Below are positions 3,172 through 5,654 of a stretch of 5,654 bases of DNA, piece by piece. Every line of letters starts with the position of its first letter. Position 1 is the first letter of the stretch. A program made the position numbers and the translations under genes. The notes under the pieces were generated by a model. It worked only from the letters and a program-made list of their open reading frames with translations, ran no database searches and was not told the DNA's origin. Where the stretch lies: positions 1 through 5,654 of the forward strand of contig JAFMJU010000270.1 in NCBI GenBank assembly GCA_017853285.1, read 5' to 3'. The stretch is from Gemmataceae bacterium (GTDB taxonomy: Bacteria; Planctomycetota; Planctomycetia; Gemmatales; Gemmataceae).

Positions 3172-5654
3172 TCAGGGTGTTTTCCCCGGCTCGATTTCTA
3201 TTAGATTGGGTGGTGGATTGACAGCGCATGCGGGGTGCGCCTTTTGAAAGGCCCCGATCCCCGCCGGGGTGACCTGGGTGCCTCGCACATCGATTTCCCG
3301 GAGGGACTTCATCGCTGAAAGGGTTTTCAAGCCATCGTCTGTGACCTTGGTTTTCGAAAGGGTCAAAACCCTCAGGCTTTTCAGGCGGGCCAAATGGGCC
3401 AGGCCGAGGTCGGTCAAAGGATTGCCATCCAGGTGAAGCGTCTCGGCGTTCCTCAGCAGGGAAAGGTGCCGGATCGCGCCGTCCTCCAAAGAGATGGATC
3501 GCAGGCTCAACCGACGCAGTTGACGCAGGTCTGGAACGGATTCAAGGCCTTTGGTGGTGACGCGTGTACCGTCGAGGCGCAGGTCCGAGAGATTGGTACA
3601 GGCTGTGACAATCGCCAGTCCCCCATCGGTGATGGCGGTACCGCCCAGGTTCAATTCCCGGATGTCCCGGAAATAGAGCGGTAGTTTTTTCAGCCCGGCA
3701 TCGGTCAGCAGGGTTTCCGAAAGGTCGATCGTTTCCAGCTTCCGGTATTTGGACAAAACTTCCACAACGCCGTTGGAAACCTGCGTTTTTTTCAGGCAGA
3801 TTACCGCCAGATCCGGGAAAGGGGGCAGCGATGCCACACCCGAATTGGTCACCCCGGTTCGCGCCAGTGACAGGCGGCGGAGCCTGTTGGTGGGTGGGAT
3901 CTGGGCCAACGCCCCGTCGGTGATCGGGGTATCGTCGAGGTGGAGTTCCTCAATCCGGCCGAAGTGCAGCATATGGTACAGGGTCTCGTCATCCACGAGG
4001 GTGCCGGACAGGTTCAGGTGGCTTATGTCCCGGTTGCCGGCCAAGGGCTCCAGGCTGTTGCCGGTGAGTTTGGTCGCGGACAGGTTCAATCGTTTCAATC
4101 TTGTCAGGGGTGCCAAATCGGCCAGGTCCCCGTCCTTGAGTTTGGTCCCGGACAGGTCGAGCCTTTCCAGCTTGGTCAATCGGGCGATGTCAGACATCGA
4201 CTTGCCTGTGATGCCGCTGCCGGCCATTGAGAGTGCGCGCACCTGCTGCAGGGATCCGATCGTCCGCAGGCAGCCATCGCCCAAGCGTGTATGGGCCAGA
4301 TTGAGATCTTCCAGTCGCTTGGCGTTCGCAAGCGGGCGAATGGAGTCATCGGTGAGGGGGGCGCCCTCCAGCCACAATCGTTCCAGGGAAGCCAAACCAG
4401 GAAATTGGGCAATCCCGGCGCCGATTTGGGTTAGGGACAGTGCCGTCAGATTTTTTAGTTTTTCGATTTCCCCGAGTCCCTTTTCCGTCACCCGGGTGTG
4501 CTCCAGGTCGAGCTTGGCCAGGGTTGCGATGCGGGAAATGGTTTTCAGGCCATCGTCTGTAGTGCCGGTCCGCCGGAGGCTCAAAGTGGTCAGGGGCAGG
4601 CCCGAAATCGGTACAAGTCCCTCATCGGTCACCGCGGTTCCGTCCAGCGTGAGTGAGGAAAGGACTCTCAGGGCCGCCAACTCCCTCATGCCGGAATCGG
4701 TGACCAGGGTATCCGAGAGAACCAGTGTTTTTAGGGAGATGATCCGCGCCAGGTCTTTCATCCCGCCATCGGTGACATCGGTGCCCCGCAAACCCAGATG
4801 TTCCAGTTTCATCCCGTTCAGTTCGGCCAGGCCGGCGTCCGAGATATGGGTGTCATCCAGGTCGAGGTGGCGAAGGCTGACGAGCGAGGTCGCCTCGCGC
4901 AGCCCGCGGTCGGTCATCCGGGTGCGATTCAGCGACAGCGTGTGGAGCTGGCGCAGGTTGGCCAACTCCCGCAGGCCCTGCCCTGAAACCAAGGTCCCTC
5001 CCAGATCCAGTTTTTTCAGCCGGAAAAGGTTTTTCAGGTGGACCAGGCCGGTGTCGCCTATACGGGTTCCCGCAAGGTCCAGCGTCTCGATGTCATTCAG
5101 GTCCATCAGGTTCCACAGGCCATAGTCGCTGATGTCAGTGTGGGCCAATCCCAGGGCCTGCAACCGCCGGAAGCCCCGGAGGTACATCAGGCCGTCATCC
5201 GAGACATTGGTCTTGTTGAGGTGGACGGAGCGCATTTTTGGCAGGTCGCCCAGGCACTGGAATCCCTGGTTGGTGATCATGTTGCCATCCAGCCGGATGT
5301 GGCGGAGATCATTGAGGTCGCGGATCTTGAACACGGCGAAATCGGAAATGCGGGTGCTTCCAATTTCCAGGAACTCGAGATTCCGCATCTTGGCCAGTGA
5401 ATCGGCGGTCTTGTCGGAGATTTCGGTCCGGTTGAGTGTCAGCGTTTTCAGGCTGGTGAGGGAAGGCAGCAGGAAGGTTCGCTCATCGGTGAGGTTGGTT
5501 CCATCCAGCCGCAGTTCCACCAGCGATGTCAATCGGCAGATGACTGGCAGGCTGCGGTCGGTGATCAGGGTGTCGTTGAGGGTTAGCTTCGCCAGTTGGG
5601 GCGGGAAGGGCAGGGTGGCGATGTCATCGTCGTTTGCGTCCGTGCCCGACAGGT
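3172..5654 (-). CDS. Large leucine-rich-repeat protein, N-terminus beyond the window
   Basis: The frame is open from the right edge to a TGA at 3172-3174, giving 826 residues with no convincing start. An in-frame TTG at 5530-5532 lies inside a repeat and is just a Leu codon. Apart from a ~20-residue tail, nearly all of the visible protein is tandem LRRs of about 24 residues, 33 by my count, plus part of another at the edge. Each follows LxxLxLxxT, then (I/V)(T/S)DxGL, then a helical LxxL half. Such proteins fold into a curved solenoid used for protein-protein binding; no catalytic motif is visible. The C-terminus leaves the repeats at FQKAHPACAV and ends in a Pro-rich, acidic tail (NPPPNLIEIEPGKTP). 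LRR proteins with this 'T..TD.GL' style are abundant in planctomycetes, often attached to kinase or secretion domains, so the unseen N-terminus may hold the functional or export domain. Binding partner and location are unknown. Confidence 0.93.
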   Translation of the reverse strand, partial: LSGTDANDDDIATLPFPPQLAKLTLNDTLITDRSLPVICRLTSLVELRLDGTNLTDERTFLLPSLTSLKTLTLNRTEISDKTADSLAKMRNLEFLEIGSTRISDFAVFKIRDLNDLRHIRLDGNMITNQGFQCLGDLPKMRSVHLNKTNVSDDGLMYLRGFRRLQALGLAHTDISDYGLWNLMDLNDIETLDLAGTRIGDTGLVHLKNLFRLKKLDLGGTLVSGQGLRELANLRQLHTLSLNRTRMTDRGLREATSLVSLRHLDLDDTHISDAGLAELNGMKLEHLGLRGTDVTDGGMKDLARIISLKTLVLSDTLVTDSGMRELAALRVLSSLTLDGTAVTDEGLVPISGLPLTTLSLRRTGTTDDGLKTISRIATLAKLDLEHTRVTEKGLGEIEKLKNLTALSLTQIGAGIAQFPGLASLERLWLEGAPLTDDSIRPLANAKRLEDLNLAHTRLGDGCLRTIGSLQQVRALSMAGSGITGKSMSDIARLTKLERLDLSGTKLKDGDLADLAPLTRLKRLNLSATKLTGNSLEPLAGNRDISHLNLSGTLVDDETLYHMLHFGRIEELHLDDTPITDGALAQIPPTNRLRRLSLARTGVTNSGVASLPPFPDLAVICLKKTQVSNGVVEVLSKYRKLETIDLSETLLTDAGLKKLPLYFRDIRELNLGGTAITDGGLAIVTACTNLSDLRLDGTRVTTKGLESVPDLRQLRRLSLRSISLEDGAIRHLSLLRNAETLHLDGNPLTDLGLAHLARLKSLRVLTLSKTKVTDDGLKTLSAMKSLREIDVRGTQVTPAGIGAFQKAHPACAVNPPPNLIEIEPGKTP
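3232..5595 (-). repeat. 33 tandem leucine-rich repeats, ~72-bp period
   Basis: Repeat 1 begins LAKLTLNDT at 5595 and repeat 33 (LREIDVRGT) ends near 3232. Twenty-eight of the first 32 are exactly 24 residues. Repeats 11 and 14 are 23, repeat 27 is 25, and repeat 17 (4387-4449) is a degenerate 21. At the DNA level the units share recurring codons for the TD.GL segment but are well diverged, indicating an old expansion with only scattered near-identical stretches. Confidence 0.9.

Noticed and set aside
3749..5125. Long plus-strand open frame of 458 codons
   Set aside because: It is exactly antisense to the LRR array. Its Ser/Arg/Val-rich composition reflects the complement of repeated LRR codons, with no domain or ribosome-binding evidence.
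5530..5532. TTG as the start of the LRR protein
   Set aside because: The frame continues open to the window edge and encodes a complete further repeat (LAKLTLNDTLITD) and part of another, so this is an internal Leu codon.
3232..5595. Regular DNA repeats as a CRISPR array or satellite
   Set aside because: The roughly 72-bp periodicity is that of coding LRR units, not identical repeats with unique spacers.

Overview
The window looks like a GC-rich bacterial chromosome segment, most likely from a planctomycete. Three things point there: a long leucine-rich-repeat protein whose repeats carry Thr plus 'ITD/VTDxGL' signatures, a tiny lipoprotein ending in a W-F-x-D-x-P-S-H-L-T-P ... GGI motif that I recall from planctomycete genomes, and an HU/IHF-type protein with a low-complexity tail. 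The assignment rests on pattern recognition, not a search. No mobile element, tRNA, rRNA, CRISPR array or phage gene was seen, and this reads as ordinary chromosome.

Layout, left to right. Positions 1-158 (+) hold the last 51 codons of a protein with a beta-sandwich-like C-terminus. It converges on a 71-aa lipoprotein gene (207-422, -), and the 48-nt gap contains a GC-rich hairpin. Upstream of the lipoprotein, on the same strand, lies an HU/IHF-family DNA-binding protein gene (570-935, -) with a strong Shine-Dalgarno and a plausible sigma70-type promoter. Next is an AsmA/TamB-like single-pass membrane protein (1138-2343, -), then a 126-nt divergent spacer. A UPF0173 metallo-beta-lactamase-fold hydrolase follows (2470-3156, +). 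Its stop lies 15 nt from the stop of a convergent LRR gene that fills the rest of the window (3172-5654, -) and runs off the right edge without a start.

The intergenic stretches (159-206, 423-569, 936-1137, 2344-2469, 3157-3171) are all under 300 bases and leave no room for a further gene of notable size. They hold the hairpins, promoter candidates and ribosome-binding sites listed below.

The genes do not form an obvious pathway. Spacing and orientation suggest mostly single-gene transcription units. The lipoprotein, the AsmA-like protein and perhaps the LRR protein suggest a cell-envelope flavour, but no shared system can be shown. I found no convincing undescribed multi-gene system. The most distinctive items are the threonine-ladder LRR solenoid (33 repeats visible), its single broken repeat, the Gln/Ala/Pro-rich tail on the HU protein and the small lipoprotein.
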